Assembly (NCBI GenBank): GCA_041821315.1
Contig: JBGUEO010000006.1
Span: 100,087-164,086 of the forward strand
Direction: 5' to 3'
DNA from: DIGJ01 sp041821315
Lineage (GTDB): Bacteria; Bacillota; Clostridia; Lachnospirales; Lachnospiraceae
Length of the DNA: 64,000 nt
Below the pieces are notes generated by a model, which saw only the letters and a list, made by a program, of their open reading frames with translations, was not told where the DNA came from and searched no databases. The position numbers and the translations under genes are program-made. Positions 35,856-44,522 of the stretch are shown here, in pieces. The first letter of the stretch is position 1, and each line of letters opens with the position of its first letter.

Positions 35856-36402
35856 CTTCATTATAATGTTTTCTGCATAATGCAATATAACTTTCATTTC
35901 CACCCATCATGATTTGCTCTCCATCATAAATTACGGTTCCATCAACTAATCTTGCATTACAATTTGCTCCTTTTCCACACCAGCAGACTGTTTTGATTTC
36001 TTCAATCTTATCTGCCCACGCCATAAGCCACATTGAGCCTTCAAATAATTCATGCCGAAAATCGGTACGAAGGCCATAGCAAATAACCGGAATTTCTAAT
36101 TCATCGACTACATAAACCAAGAATGCAACTTGCGCTTTTGTTAAAAACTGAGCTTCATCTACAACGATACAAGAATACTTCTCAATTACAGAAGCAGACA
36201 TTTTTTCCAAATCTTCCATATACAAGCATGGTTGTTCCAATCCAATTCTTGATCGAATGACAACTTCACCATCACGGTTATCTAACTTTGGCTTTACAAG
36301 CAAAGCATCCTTCCCTCGTTCAATATAATTGTACTGAACCATCAGGGCATTTGCTGTTTTAGAGCTTCCCATCGCTCCATGTCGAAAATAAAGCTTCGCC
36401 AT
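35833..36402 (-). CDS. tdk: Thymidine kinase (type II)
   Basis: 189 residues; ATG at 36402 behind GGAGGAAGATTTGG. Walker A is GAMGSSKTANALM, the DEAQ box is VVDEAQFL, and structural zinc ligands are CWCGKGANC and LCRKH near the C-terminus. The lasso loop is NARLVDG. It phosphorylates thymidine in nucleotide salvage. It leads a leftward stretch toward none of its own pathway genes; slt and lepB lie upstream on the same strand. Confidence 0.96.
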   Translation of the reverse strand: MAKLYFRHGAMGSSKTANALMVQYNYIERGKDALLVKPKLDNRDGEVVIRSRIGLEQPCLYMEDLEKMSASVIEKYSCIVVDEAQFLTKAQVAFLVYVVDELEIPVICYGLRTDFRHELFEGSMWLMAWADKIEEIKTVCWCGKGANCNARLVDGTVIYDGEQIMMGGNESYIALCRKHYNEGNTGVSK

Positions 36403-36437
36403 CCAAATCTTCCTCCATGTTATCTATTCATAATTAT

Positions 36438-36965
36438 CTATTCATACCCATTTTGCAAATAACCTCGAATTTTTTTTACATAATTTTGTGTTTCACTAAA
36501 TGGAGGGATTCCACCATATTTATTTACATTTCCACTTCCTGCATTATAGGCCGCAAGTGCCAGAGAGGTATCCCCATTATATTCTTTCAATTTATCTGAA
36601 AGATACTTTGCGCCTCCCATAATATTTTGCTCTGCATCAAAAGAATCCGTAACCCCTAATTCATCGGCTGTGTCAGGCATAAGCTGCATGATACCGCACG
36701 CTCCACTTGTTGATATACAAGTGGAATCAAAATCTGATTCAGCCTTTGCAACCGCCTTTAATAAATCCGAAGAAATATGATAGGTATCCGCTGCTTTTTC
36801 GAAAATCGAGTTTAATTTTGTTGTCGAGTCATCGTTTGTCAACGCCTGATTCAAAATTTCTGTGAAGGTTCCACTGCTTTGCGTCTTTACCGTCTCTTGC
36901 TTTCGACTGACATGTTCAATACTCATATAGGTTCTTCCTGTTACTGAATTTAAATCGCCTATCAT
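36438..36965 (-). CDS. Lytic transglycosylase (Slt-type) without signal peptide
   Basis: 175 residues from the ATG at 36965, six bases after AAAGGAG; an ATG at 36983 would place that site inside the gene. The C-terminal ~115 residues are an SLT domain: AVAKAESDFDSTCISTSGACGIMQLMP (catalytic Glu of the ES motif, then GxMQLMP), AEQNIMGGAKYLSDKL and ALAAYNAGSGNV. The N-terminal ~55 residues are polar with no signal peptide or membrane segment, so export would need a non-classical route such as the flagellar system. The enzyme cleaves glycan strands to 1,6-anhydro ends. Confidence 0.88.
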   Translation of the reverse strand: MIGDLNSVTGRTYMSIEHVSRKQETVKTQSSGTFTEILNQALTNDDSTTKLNSIFEKAADTYHISSDLLKAVAKAESDFDSTCISTSGACGIMQLMPDTADELGVTDSFDAEQNIMGGAKYLSDKLKEYNGDTSLALAAYNAGSGNVNKYGGIPPFSETQNYVKKIRGYLQNGYE

Positions 36966-36989
36966 CTGCTTCTCCTTTTTCATCGTTTG

Positions 36990-37538
36990 TTACTTTTTCT
37001 GTTTAAAACTTCCAAACGTATCAAATGGCCAAATGCGAACCAATGCCTTTCCAACAATCATATCCTCTTTTACTGGACCTATTTCTTGATACCGGCTATC
37101 AAAACTCACGGTTCGATTATCTCCCATTAAGAAATACTCATTATCACCCAAGGTCAAGGGTTCTGCTGCAATTCCTTGAAACGTAATCGGATCTTTTCCA
37201 TACGCTTCTTGTAATTTTTCACCATCAATATAAATAGTTTCTCCGATGATCTGAATCGTTTCACCAGGCAGCCCAATCACTCGTTTTACATAATACTCGC
37301 CTTCTTCTTTTCCGTATGGATAAAACACAACTACATCAAAACGATCCGGCTTACCAACCAGGTATGATACCTTTTCTACCAATAAATTATCTTTATCCTG
37401 AAGTGTATTTTCCATGGAAGTTCCGCTCACTATTGTTCGTTGAACCACAAATCTAGGAATTACAATTACACACATCAGAATAATAATAGCATCAATTAAT
37501 AGTTCTTTATATGTAGAAAATCTATTTTTTTCTTTCAT
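36990..37538 (-). CDS. lepB: Signal peptidase I
   Basis: 182 residues from the ATG at 37538 (GGAG nine bases upstream); the open frame continues 24 codons upstream without support. One membrane segment (about 13-33), then the catalytic Ser in VSGTSMENTL and the catalytic Lys in YVKRVIGLPGE, with box E GDNRTVSFDSRYQEIG. It cleaves signal peptides at the outer membrane face. Between it and rpoZ lies a hairpin-rich 87-bp leader. Confidence 0.95.
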   Translation of the reverse strand: MKEKNRFSTYKELLIDAIIILMCVIVIPRFVVQRTIVSGTSMENTLQDKDNLLVEKVSYLVGKPDRFDVVVFYPYGKEEGEYYVKRVIGLPGETIQIIGETIYIDGEKLQEAYGKDPITFQGIAAEPLTLGDNEYFLMGDNRTVSFDSRYQEIGPVKEDMIVGKALVRIWPFDTFGSFKQKK

Positions 37539-37564
37539 AACATAAAGCTCCCATTTTTCTTTAT

Positions 37565-37605
37565 GAGAAAACCACAAGGAACTTATCGCTAGGTTTCTCG
37601 TGGTT
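37565..37605 (-). terminator. Hairpin region between rpoZ and lepB
   Basis: On the minus strand AACCAC (37605-37600) can pair with GTGGTT (37575-37570), and GAGAAACC can pair instead with GGTTTTCTC using the same GGTT, so two alternative stems exist. The T-run is short. It could be a weak terminator after rpoZ or a leader structure for lepB. Confidence 0.35.
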
Positions 37606-37625
37606 AACATTCATTATCAATATTT

Positions 37626-37862
37626 TTATTCTTCGTCATCCCCAACGATTTTAACTTTTGATTGATATAATTCATCAATTGCCTGTGACAATGGTTTTTC
37701 ACATTTTGCTTTTACCAAAGGTTCACTTCCATCAATAATCTGTCTCGCGCGTTTAGAAGTTGCCAGAACAATCGAATATCTGGAATTAACTACCTTTTGC
37801 TCACCTGGTTCAACCTCTCTGTTTACAATTTCCATTAAATCTGTATAAGACGGATGTAACAT
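37626..37862 (-). CDS. rpoZ: RNA polymerase omega subunit
   Basis: 78 residues, ATG at 37862 behind AAGGAGAATGAAAGT. The core NSRYSIVLATSKRARQIIDG and the KPLSQAIDEL segment are the omega signature. It aids assembly of the RNA polymerase beta-prime subunit and can mediate ppGpp effects. The order yicC-remA-gmk-rpoZ is the standard Firmicutes arrangement. Confidence 0.95.
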   Translation of the reverse strand: MLHPSYTDLMEIVNREVEPGEQKVVNSRYSIVLATSKRARQIIDGSEPLVKAKCEKPLSQAIDELYQSKVKIVGDDEE

Positions 37863-37866
37863 ACTT

Positions 37867-38496
37867 TCATTCTCCTTTCGAAAATATCTTTAATTCTTCT
37901 TTCATTTCATCAAGAAACGCTTCATTTCGCTTAGTACGCGCTTTTTCATTTCTCACAATGCAATTAACCTGTTCAACGCATTCATCTAGCTGGTCATTCA
38001 TAACAATATAATCATATTCCTTTACGTACACCACTTCTTCATACGCTTTTGCCATGCGCCTTGCTATAATTTGTGCAGACTCTGTTCCTCTTTTTAGCAA
38101 ACGCTCCTTTAAACATGTTGCGCTTGGCGGAACGATAAATAGCAAAAGTGCCTCTGGAAACTGTTTTTTAACTTTTAATGCACCTCGAATTTCAATTTCA
38201 AGAATTACGTTATTTCCAGCTTCTAGTTCTCGCATAACATAGTCTCTTGGTGTACCATAATAATTTCCGACATATTCTGCCCACTCGATGAAGTCACTAT
38301 TCTTTATCATACTCTCAAATTTCTCTCTTGTCAAAAAGAAATAGTCACGTCCATCCTCTTCACCAATTCTTGGATTTCTCGTTGTTCCAGAAACTGATAT
38401 TTTGAACTGGTGTTTTGCCACAAGTTCCTTTACTACGGTTCCTTTACCAGCTCCAGAAAATCCAGAAATCACAATCAATGTTCCTTGTTTATTCAT
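37867..38496 (-). CDS. gmk: Guanylate kinase
   Basis: 209 residues. P-loop ISGFSGAGKGTVV at about 10, then SVSGTTRNPRIGEEDGRDYFFL (GMP-binding region), YGTPRDYV and the lid motif RGTESAQIIARRMAKA. It converts GMP to GDP and thus feeds GTP, (p)ppGpp and c-di-GMP pools. Its first eight bases overlap the end of remA; rpoZ starts four bases after its stop. Confidence 0.97.
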   Translation of the reverse strand: MNKQGTLIVISGFSGAGKGTVVKELVAKHQFKISVSGTTRNPRIGEEDGRDYFFLTREKFESMIKNSDFIEWAEYVGNYYGTPRDYVMRELEAGNNVILEIEIRGALKVKKQFPEALLLFIVPPSATCLKERLLKRGTESAQIIARRMAKAYEEVVYVKEYDYIVMNDQLDECVEQVNCIVRNEKARTKRNEAFLDEMKEELKIFSKGE

Positions 38497-38782
38497 TCTC
38501 TTCCCCTTTTATTCTAACTTCATTTACCCGAGCTTCGTAAGTCTTTCCTTCATTTGCTCTGCCTGCAATCGTCTCTGGCAGTAAAGCTGACAACACAATT
38601 TGTCCACTTTCCATTACAAGTACCGCCTTTGTCTTTCTTCCACACGTTGCATCAATCGCAATTCCATTATCCTTCGATGTCTGTACCATACGCTTAATTG
38701 GTGCCGCCTCTGGCCTAATTATTCCAACTATTTTATCTGTATTTACTACATTTCCAAATCCAATATTAATAAATTGTCCCAA
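38489..38782 (-). CDS. remA: Extracellular matrix/biofilm regulator RemA (DUF370)
   Basis: About 97 residues from a TTG at 38782, placed after the extended site AGGTGAT; a GTG at 38791 directly after the yicC stop is the alternative start. The N-terminus FINIGFGNVVNTDKIVGIIRPEAAPIKRM and DATCGRKTKAVLVMESGQIVLSALLPETI are typical of RemA, which in Bacillus is a ring-forming DNA-binding protein that activates matrix and osmoprotection genes. The family is always near yicC and gmk. Start uncertain, identity firm. Confidence 0.9.
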   Translation of the reverse strand: MGQFINIGFGNVVNTDKIVGIIRPEAAPIKRMVQTSKDNGIAIDATCGRKTKAVLVMESGQIVLSALLPETIAGRANEGKTYEARVNEVRIKGEENE

Positions 38783-38791
38783 CGCAATCAC

Positions 38792-39670
38792 CTACTCAAT
38801 GTTCTGAATTTGTTCTCGAACTTTTTCTATTTCCGTCTTTAAATCAATTGCACGATTCGTAACATCTAAATCATTTGCTTTTGATAAAATTGTATTTGCC
38901 TCACGGTTCATCTCCTGTGCAATAAAATCAAGCTTTCGTCCGACATTTTGTGCATCTTCTAACGTTTCTTTTACATTTTTGATATGACTTCTTAATCGTA
39001 CCGTTTCTTCATCCACACAAATTTTATCAGCAAACACAGTAATTTCTGTCGCCAAAATACTTTCATCTAACTTTGTATCTCCTAAAAGTTCTTCTACCTT
39101 TGCCGTGATACGTTCCCTGTACTCTCTCACAATTTGCGGAGAACGTTCCTCTATAAAGGTTACACACGCTAGCATATCCTCCAGCTTTTTCATCATATCT
39201 TGCCCTAGATTAGCTCCCTCAACAATGCGAGATTCCACAAATTTTTTGCTTGCTTCCTTTACCACTTTTTCTATATCAGTCCACAATTCGCCCTCATCTA
39301 CTGTCTGCTCTTCTACTGTAAAAACATCTATATATCGTGAAAGTGCTGATACTTTAATATCATTTTCCAGCCTAAAATCAGAGGCCATTTGATTCAATGC
39401 ATCCATATATTCTTTCGCAATGTCCTGATTATAACGGATGCATGTTTTATTTTCCGTATAATCTTCATACGATATAAATACATCTACTTTTCCTCGGCTG
39501 ATGTCTTGTTTTAATAAATTGCGAATCCCTGCTTCAAAAAAGCTCAATTTTTTGGGCATTTTTATAGAGATATCACAATATCTATGATTTACAGCCTTTA
39601 TTTCCACGACTATCTTTCGTTCTGATGTAGCCATTTCGCTTCTTCCAAAGCCAGTCATACTCTTTAACAT
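38792..39670 (-). CDS. yicC: YicC-family endoribonuclease
   Basis: 292 residues beginning MLKSMTGFGRSE, the family signature. A YicC N-terminal domain (about 1-155) and a DUF1732 C-terminal domain (about 210-292, with ADKICVDEETVRLRSHI and KLDFIAQEMNREANTILSKAND) are seen, separated by a coiled coil. YicC proteins have been shown to degrade RNA. Leads the operon yicC-remA-gmk-rpoZ with its own promoter at 39724-39752. Confidence 0.95.
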   Translation of the reverse strand: MLKSMTGFGRSEMATSERKIVVEIKAVNHRYCDISIKMPKKLSFFEAGIRNLLKQDISRGKVDVFISYEDYTENKTCIRYNQDIAKEYMDALNQMASDFRLENDIKVSALSRYIDVFTVEEQTVDEGELWTDIEKVVKEASKKFVESRIVEGANLGQDMMKKLEDMLACVTFIEERSPQIVREYRERITAKVEELLGDTKLDESILATEITVFADKICVDEETVRLRSHIKNVKETLEDAQNVGRKLDFIAQEMNREANTILSKANDLDVTNRAIDLKTEIEKVREQIQNIE

Positions 39671-39723
39671 TACTCTGCACGCACTCCTATCCGCTACCTT
39701 CGCAGCTTACAAAATCAAAATTC

Positions 39724-39752
39724 ATTATATAAGAATCTATTTATTAAGTCAA
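39724..39752 (-). promoter_or_regulatory. Sigma-A promoter of the yicC operon
   Basis: Read leftward: TTGACT at 39752-39747, a 17-bp spacer, TATAAT at 39729-39724. The -35 overlaps the stop codon (39749-39751) of the preceding receiver gene. Confidence 0.75.
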
Positions 39753-40108
39753 CCTTCAAAGACATCAGCAATTGTTTTTTTTAAAACATTGGGATCAAAT
39801 GGTTTTGGAATAAATGCCACAGCACCCAATTGTCTGCACGTTTCTTCGAGTGGTTTTGTAGAAATCGATGTCAGCATTACTACAGGAATATCAAAACCCT
39901 CGATCTCATTCATTCGCTCCAATGTCTCTAATCCATCCAATCCTATCATATAAAAATCCATTAAAATTAAGTCTGGCTTCTGTTTTTTCAAAAAAGAAAG
40001 AGCTTCTTCTCCAGAAGTAACAACATATACCTTGTATTCCTCTCGTAGTGTTTCCCTTACTAATGTCAGTGTTGATACACTATCATCAACTGATAATATT
40101 TTCCTCAT
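39749..40108 (-). CDS. Stand-alone response regulator receiver (CheY-like)
   Basis: 119 residues, a single receiver domain: acidic pair near the start in LSVDDSVS, phosphoacceptor D51 in LILMDFYM, Thr in VVMLTSIS and Lys in FIPKPFDPN. There is no output domain and no histidine kinase nearby, so the partner cannot be named from this window. It lies between the divergent rqcH and the yicC operon on the yicC strand. Confidence 0.9.
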   Translation of the reverse strand: MRKILSVDDSVSTLTLVRETLREEYKVYVVTSGEEALSFLKKQKPDLILMDFYMIGLDGLETLERMNEIEGFDIPVVMLTSISTKPLEETCRQLGAVAFIPKPFDPNVLKKTIADVFEG

Positions 40109-40277
40109 TTCAAATTGTCCTCCCTTTCAGTCGTACGCTTGCAAACTATACTCAAATCGCCTCTGTTCTGGTACAGTATATAATACCTATTTTAACATAG
40201 TTGTTCGCATTTTTCCAACAGCAAACAACTTTTGTTTTTTTATATGATATCGAATTTTATAAAATTTAAAAGTTCTT

Positions 40278-40306
40278 TTGTAAATATGTATTTTTTCAGT
40301 TATACT
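40278..40306 (+). promoter_or_regulatory. Sigma-A-type promoter for rqcH
   Basis: TTGTAA at 40278-40283, a 17-bp spacer, TATACT at 40301-40306, 34 bp before the rqcH start. Confidence 0.6.
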
Positions 40307-40340
40307 ATTTGTGACAAACAAAGCCAGAGAGGAGAATATT

Positions 40341-42089
40341 ATGGCATTTGACGGAATTGTAATATCCAATTTAGTATACGAATTAAACCAGTCAATCGGT
40401 GGAGGACGAATTAACAAAATAGCACAACCAGAAAAAGACGAGCTCTTATTAACTATAAAAAAAGAACGGGAACAACGAAAACTCTTACTTTCAGCAAGTG
40501 CTTCCTTGCCACTTATTTATCTTACTGAACAAGCAAAGGCCAGCCCTATGACTGCGCCAAACTTTTGTATGCTTTTACGCAAACATTTAAACAGTGCAAA
40601 AATAGTCTCTATCACTCAGCCAGCTTTTGAACGTGTGATTCAATTTGAAATTGAGCACTTAAATGAGCTTGGCGATATATGTACCAAATACCTTATGATA
40701 GAAATCATGGGCAAACACAGTAATATTATTTTCTGTGATGATTCTTACAAAATTATTGATAGTATTAAACATATCTCCGGACTCATAAGTTCGGTGCGTG
40801 AAGTGCTCCCTGGCAGGGATTATTTCATTCCAAAAACGCAAGACAAAATTAATCCTCTTACCATCACAGAGGAAGAATTTAAGAAAGCCGTATGTAGCAA
40901 ACCTACAAATATTTCCAAAGCAATCTACACATCCCTCAACGGTTTTAGTCCTCTTATTGCAAATGAACTATGCGTTCGCGCATCGCTTGATGGGGATGCT
41001 AGTGTAAGTTCATTATCTGAACTTGCCTGTACTCATCTATACCATACCTTTTCCTTACTCACAGAAGATATAGCGAACCAATCCTTCCTCCCTAACATCA
41101 TCTATAAAAATGGTGAACCACACGAATTTAGTTCGTTTATTCTTTCTTGTTACTCGCCATTTACGCATAAAGAGTATACTAGTATCTCAAAGGTTTTAGA
41201 AGATTACTATTCGATGAAAGAACTTGTAACGCGTATACGCCAAAAGTCTTCTGACTTGAGACGTATCGTATCTACTTCCATCGATCGTACAAACAAAAAA
41301 TATGACCTACAGCTCAAACAATTAAATGATACAAAGAAACGTGATATGTATAAAATTTATGGCGAACTCATTACCACTTATGGATACCAATTGGAGTCGA
41401 ATGCAAAAAAACTAATTTGTGAAAACTACTACACCAATGAAGAAATATCCATTCCACTCGACGAAACCCTCACGCCACTTGAAAACGCAAAAAAATATTT
41501 TGATAAATATAGCAAACTAAAACGAACCTACGAAGCCTTAATTGTTCAAATCGAGGAAACCAAAGACGAATTGACACATCTAGAGTCTGTAAGCAGTTCT
41601 CTTGATATTGCTTTACAAGAGAATGATCTTTTTGAAGTCAAAAAAGAACTTATCGAATCTGGATATATCAAAAAACATACCGAAAAAACAAAGGGAAAGC
41701 CAAAAAAAACTACAAGTAGCCCTTTTCACTATCTCTCTTCTGATAATTTCCATATTTATGTTGGAAAGAATAATTTTCAAAACGATGAACTTACTTTTAA
41801 ATTTGCAAATGGAAATGATTGGTGGTTTCATGCAAAAGGAATGGCAGGATCCCACGTCATTGTAAAAACGGAAGGGAACTTAGAACTTCCAGATCGTGTA
41901 TTTGAAGAGGCTGGCATGCTTGCTGGCTACTATTCAAAAGGCAGAGCTTTGGATAAAGTAGAAATTGATTATATCCAGCGAAAGCATATAAAAAAGCCAA
42001 ATAGTAGTAAACCAGGATTTGTTATTTACCATACCAACTATTCCCTCACCATTCGACCAGACATTTCTCAACTAAAAGAACTGATATAA
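40341..42089 (+). CDS. rqcH: Ribosome quality control protein RqcH (Rqc2/NFACT, FbpA family)
   Basis: 582 residues from the ATG at 40341 (AGAGGAG upstream); the open frame extends 10 codons further without support. NFACT-N domain begins MAFDGIVISNLVYELN with GGRINKIAQPEKDEL. A long coiled coil is at about 285-430, and the NFACT-R domain is at the end (FHIYVGKNNFQNDELTFKFANGNDWWFHAKGMAGSHVIVK). RqcH adds alanine tails to stalled nascent chains on 50S subunits; older annotation calls it fibronectin-binding protein. Followed by a PHP phosphatase gene after 13 bp. Confidence 0.95.
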   Translation: MAFDGIVISNLVYELNQSIGGGRINKIAQPEKDELLLTIKKEREQRKLLLSASASLPLIYLTEQAKASPMTAPNFCMLLRKHLNSAKIVSITQPAFERVIQFEIEHLNELGDICTKYLMIEIMGKHSNIIFCDDSYKIIDSIKHISGLISSVREVLPGRDYFIPKTQDKINPLTITEEEFKKAVCSKPTNISKAIYTSLNGFSPLIANELCVRASLDGDASVSSLSELACTHLYHTFSLLTEDIANQSFLPNIIYKNGEPHEFSSFILSCYSPFTHKEYTSISKVLEDYYSMKELVTRIRQKSSDLRRIVSTSIDRTNKKYDLQLKQLNDTKKRDMYKIYGELITTYGYQLESNAKKLICENYYTNEEISIPLDETLTPLENAKKYFDKYSKLKRTYEALIVQIEETKDELTHLESVSSSLDIALQENDLFEVKKELIESGYIKKHTEKTKGKPKKTTSSPFHYLSSDNFHIYVGKNNFQNDELTFKFANGNDWWFHAKGMAGSHVIVKTEGNLELPDRVFEEAGMLAGYYSKGRALDKVEIDYIQRKHIKKPNSSKPGFVIYHTNYSLTIRPDISQLKELI

Positions 42090-42102
42090 AAAGGAGCTTA
42101 TT

Positions 42103-42918
42103 ATGATTCGAACCGATTGCCACGCACATTCTTGTTTTTCATCTGATTGCTCTACTCCTGTAGAACTCATGATAGAACAGGCGATTTTATTTTCCTTTGA
42201 TACTTTTTATTTAACCGATCATATGGATTTTGATTTTCCAGATACCGAAGAAGGACTTGATTTTCTCTTTTCACCTTCAGATTATTTTAAAACGCTCTCA
42301 GGTCTAAAAAAGAAATATGAAGACACCATCAAAATTATGGTTGGAATAGAACTGGGATTAAAGACAACGGCCTCTGTAAAAAAACAAATTGGCAAACTAC
42401 TAAATGAATATTCCTTTGATTTAATCATTGGTTCCACTCATCTAGTCGATAATCTTGATCCTTACCATTCCAGTTATTGGGAAGGACGTAGTGAAAAAGA
42501 AGGGCTTGCTCATTTTTTTAGGGCAACCCTTGAAAATACTAAAGCCTATCCAAATGTCAACGTGTTAGGACATTTGGATTATGCAATTCGCTACTCTCCT
42601 TCAAAAGGCATCAATTTTTCATTTGAAGCATACCAATCTATCCTTGAAGAAATTCTCACTTTTATTATAGCAAATGATATTGCACTCGAAGTCAATACCG
42701 CAGGATTTAAACATGGACTTAACAAACCAAATCCCAATCCTGATATCATAAAACGATACCTCGATCTTGGTGGAAGCATGATATCAATTGGTTCCGACGG
42801 ACATGTTCCAAGCTATTATGGGTATCGTTTTGAGGAAACTAGAACACTATTGCTTGATTTAGGGGTAACACACTATACAACTTTTGAAAAGGGAGTTGCT
42901 CGGAAATTTTTATTATAA
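42103..42918 (+). CDS. PHP-domain phosphatase, histidinol-phosphatase (HisK/HisJ) type
   Basis: 271 residues, ATG at 42103 behind AAAAGGAGCTTATT. PHP metal-binding motifs: DCHAHSCFSSD near residue 5, LTDHMDF, GIELGL, GSTHLVD, LGHLDYAIRY and SIGSDGHVPS. The overall pattern is that of the HisJ-type histidinol-phosphate phosphatase, but no his genes are nearby, so another phosphoester substrate is possible. Its last six bases overlap the convergent mnmA. Confidence 0.83.
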   Translation: MIRTDCHAHSCFSSDCSTPVELMIEQAILFSFDTFYLTDHMDFDFPDTEEGLDFLFSPSDYFKTLSGLKKKYEDTIKIMVGIELGLKTTASVKKQIGKLLNEYSFDLIIGSTHLVDNLDPYHSSYWEGRSEKEGLAHFFRATLENTKAYPNVNVLGHLDYAIRYSPSKGINFSFEAYQSILEEILTFIIANDIALEVNTAGFKHGLNKPNPNPDIIKRYLDLGGSMISIGSDGHVPSYYGYRFEETRTLLLDLGVTHYTTFEKGVARKFLL

Positions 42919-44001
42919 TGTTTTCCCTATAATCGTTCCACCGCCTAACACATAATCTCCATCGTAAATTACGACTGCTTGTCCCGGTGTAATGGCTCTT
43001 TGTGGTTCATCAAAAACACATTCCATTACATCTTCTGATACCATACGGACGGTTGCAGATGCCCCCTGATGATTGTAGCGAATCTTTGCATTGATCTTCA
43101 TTTCCCCTTCTAGATGATCAATTGTCATAAAGTTTAACTGATTCGCATACAGACGATCATGAAATACTTCTTCGTTATCTCCGATTACAACTTCATTCGT
43201 CTCAGGTCTAAGCTCAACAACAAATACAGGTTTTCCCAGAGATAAATTCAACCCTTTTCTTTGTCCTATGGTGTAATGAGAAATCCCTTTGTGCTTTCCA
43301 ATTACTTCTCCACTTGTCGTAATAAAGTTTCCTTCTTTGATTTCTTTTAAAGCATTCTCTTTTATAAATTTTGCATAATCATTATCTGGAATAAAACAAA
43401 TTTCCTGACTATCTGGTTTGTTCGCAACACGAAGATTTATCTGCTCCGCAATTTTTCGAATCTCATCCTTTGTATATTCACCAACTGGCATCAATGTATG
43501 AGAGAGCTGAAATTGGGTTAAATTATACAATGCATAGGTTTGATCTTTTGCAGCCGTTGCTGATTTCTCCAATGTATATCTTCCGTTATCTAGTTTTTTT
43601 ACTCTGGCATAGTGCCCCGTTGCAATATAATCTGCTCCAATATCAAGGGAACGTTTTAATAAAGACTCCCATTTTACATATCGATTACAAGCAATGCACG
43701 GATTGGGTGTTCGCCCTTTCATATACTCCGCCACAAAATAATCCATAACATTTTCTTTAAATTCTTGTTTAAAATTCATCACGTAGTATGGAATTTCAAG
43801 TGAATCAGCAACTCTTCTAGCATCATCCACTGCACTCAGACCACAACAACCGCCATTTTCTTCTTGGCTATATACATCTTCATCCTGCCATATCTGCATG
43901 GTAACTCCCACCACGTCATACCCTGCTTCTTTTAACAAGTAAGCAGCAACGGAGGAATCTACTCCACCTGACATTCCAATCACTACTTTTTCCTTTTTCA
44001 T
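42913..44001 (-). CDS. mnmA: tRNA-specific 2-thiouridylase MnmA
   Basis: 362 residues from the ATG at 44001 (GGAG six bases upstream); a TTG at 44013 is less likely. PP-loop VIGMSGGVDSSVAAYLL, catalytic cysteines in TPNPCIACNRYVKW and SQEICFIPD, tRNA-binding GHYARV. It thiolates U34 of Lys, Glu and Gln tRNAs using sulfur relayed from the cysteine desulfurase encoded two genes upstream. Last gene of the iscR-iscS-iscU-mnmA operon. Confidence 0.96.
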   Translation of the reverse strand: MKKEKVVIGMSGGVDSSVAAYLLKEAGYDVVGVTMQIWQDEDVYSQEENGGCCGLSAVDDARRVADSLEIPYYVMNFKQEFKENVMDYFVAEYMKGRTPNPCIACNRYVKWESLLKRSLDIGADYIATGHYARVKKLDNGRYTLEKSATAAKDQTYALYNLTQFQLSHTLMPVGEYTKDEIRKIAEQINLRVANKPDSQEICFIPDNDYAKFIKENALKEIKEGNFITTSGEVIGKHKGISHYTIGQRKGLNLSLGKPVFVVELRPETNEVVIGDNEEVFHDRLYANQLNFMTIDHLEGEMKINAKIRYNHQGASATVRMVSEDVMECVFDEPQRAITPGQAVVIYDGDYVLGGGTIIGKTL

Positions 44002-44016
44002 AAAGTTCTCCAACTC

Positions 44017-44454
44017 CTAGTATTCTTCTTCCTCTTCACCTTCACTAATGTCAGTTTTTGGTCTTTCTAATCCTTCAATTGCAATTTTATTTTTTTCTGC
44101 ATAATCCCAAAGAGCTGCGTGAATTGCTTCTTCGGCAAGTAAGGAACAATGCACTTTTACTGCCGGCAATCCATCCAATGCATCCATAACTGCTTTATTG
44201 GTTATCTCCAGTGCCTCTTTAATATGTTTTCCTTTTACAAGTTCTGTCGCCATACTGCTCGTAGCAACTGCTGCTCCACATCCAAATGTTTTAAATTTAC
44301 AATCGTTAATTATTCCATTCTCATCAATATCAAGATAAATACGCATGATATCTCCACATTTTGCATTTCCTACCGTTCCAACACCACTCGCATTTTCAAT
44401 TTCTCCAACATTTCTTGGATTTGTAAAATGATCCATTACTTTTTCACTGTACAT
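44017..44454 (-). CDS. iscU: Fe-S cluster scaffold protein IscU/NifU N-terminal type
   Basis: 145 residues from the ATG at 44454 behind AAAGGAGGAAGCATA. Three cluster-binding cysteines: VGNAKCGD, FKTFGCGAAVA and VKVHCSLLAEEA. The C-terminal tail is acidic (EGEEEEE). It assembles [2Fe-2S] clusters with sulfur from the adjacent IscS. Clostridial annotators often call it NifU; it lacks the NifU C-terminal and central domains. Confidence 0.94.
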   Translation of the reverse strand: MYSEKVMDHFTNPRNVGEIENASGVGTVGNAKCGDIMRIYLDIDENGIINDCKFKTFGCGAAVATSSMATELVKGKHIKEALEITNKAVMDALDGLPAVKVHCSLLAEEAIHAALWDYAEKNKIAIEGLERPKTDISEGEEEEEY

Positions 44455-44522
44455 TATGCTTCCTCCTTTGGAATCCCACTTATAGACTCCTATCAAAATT
44501 TTTCTTTTTTGTTTTATTTTTA

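Noticed and set aside
36403..36437. Short repeat of TTATCTATTCATA between slt and tdk
   Set aside because: Two imperfect AT-rich copies in 35 bp could arise by chance; it is not a CRISPR or a clear operator.
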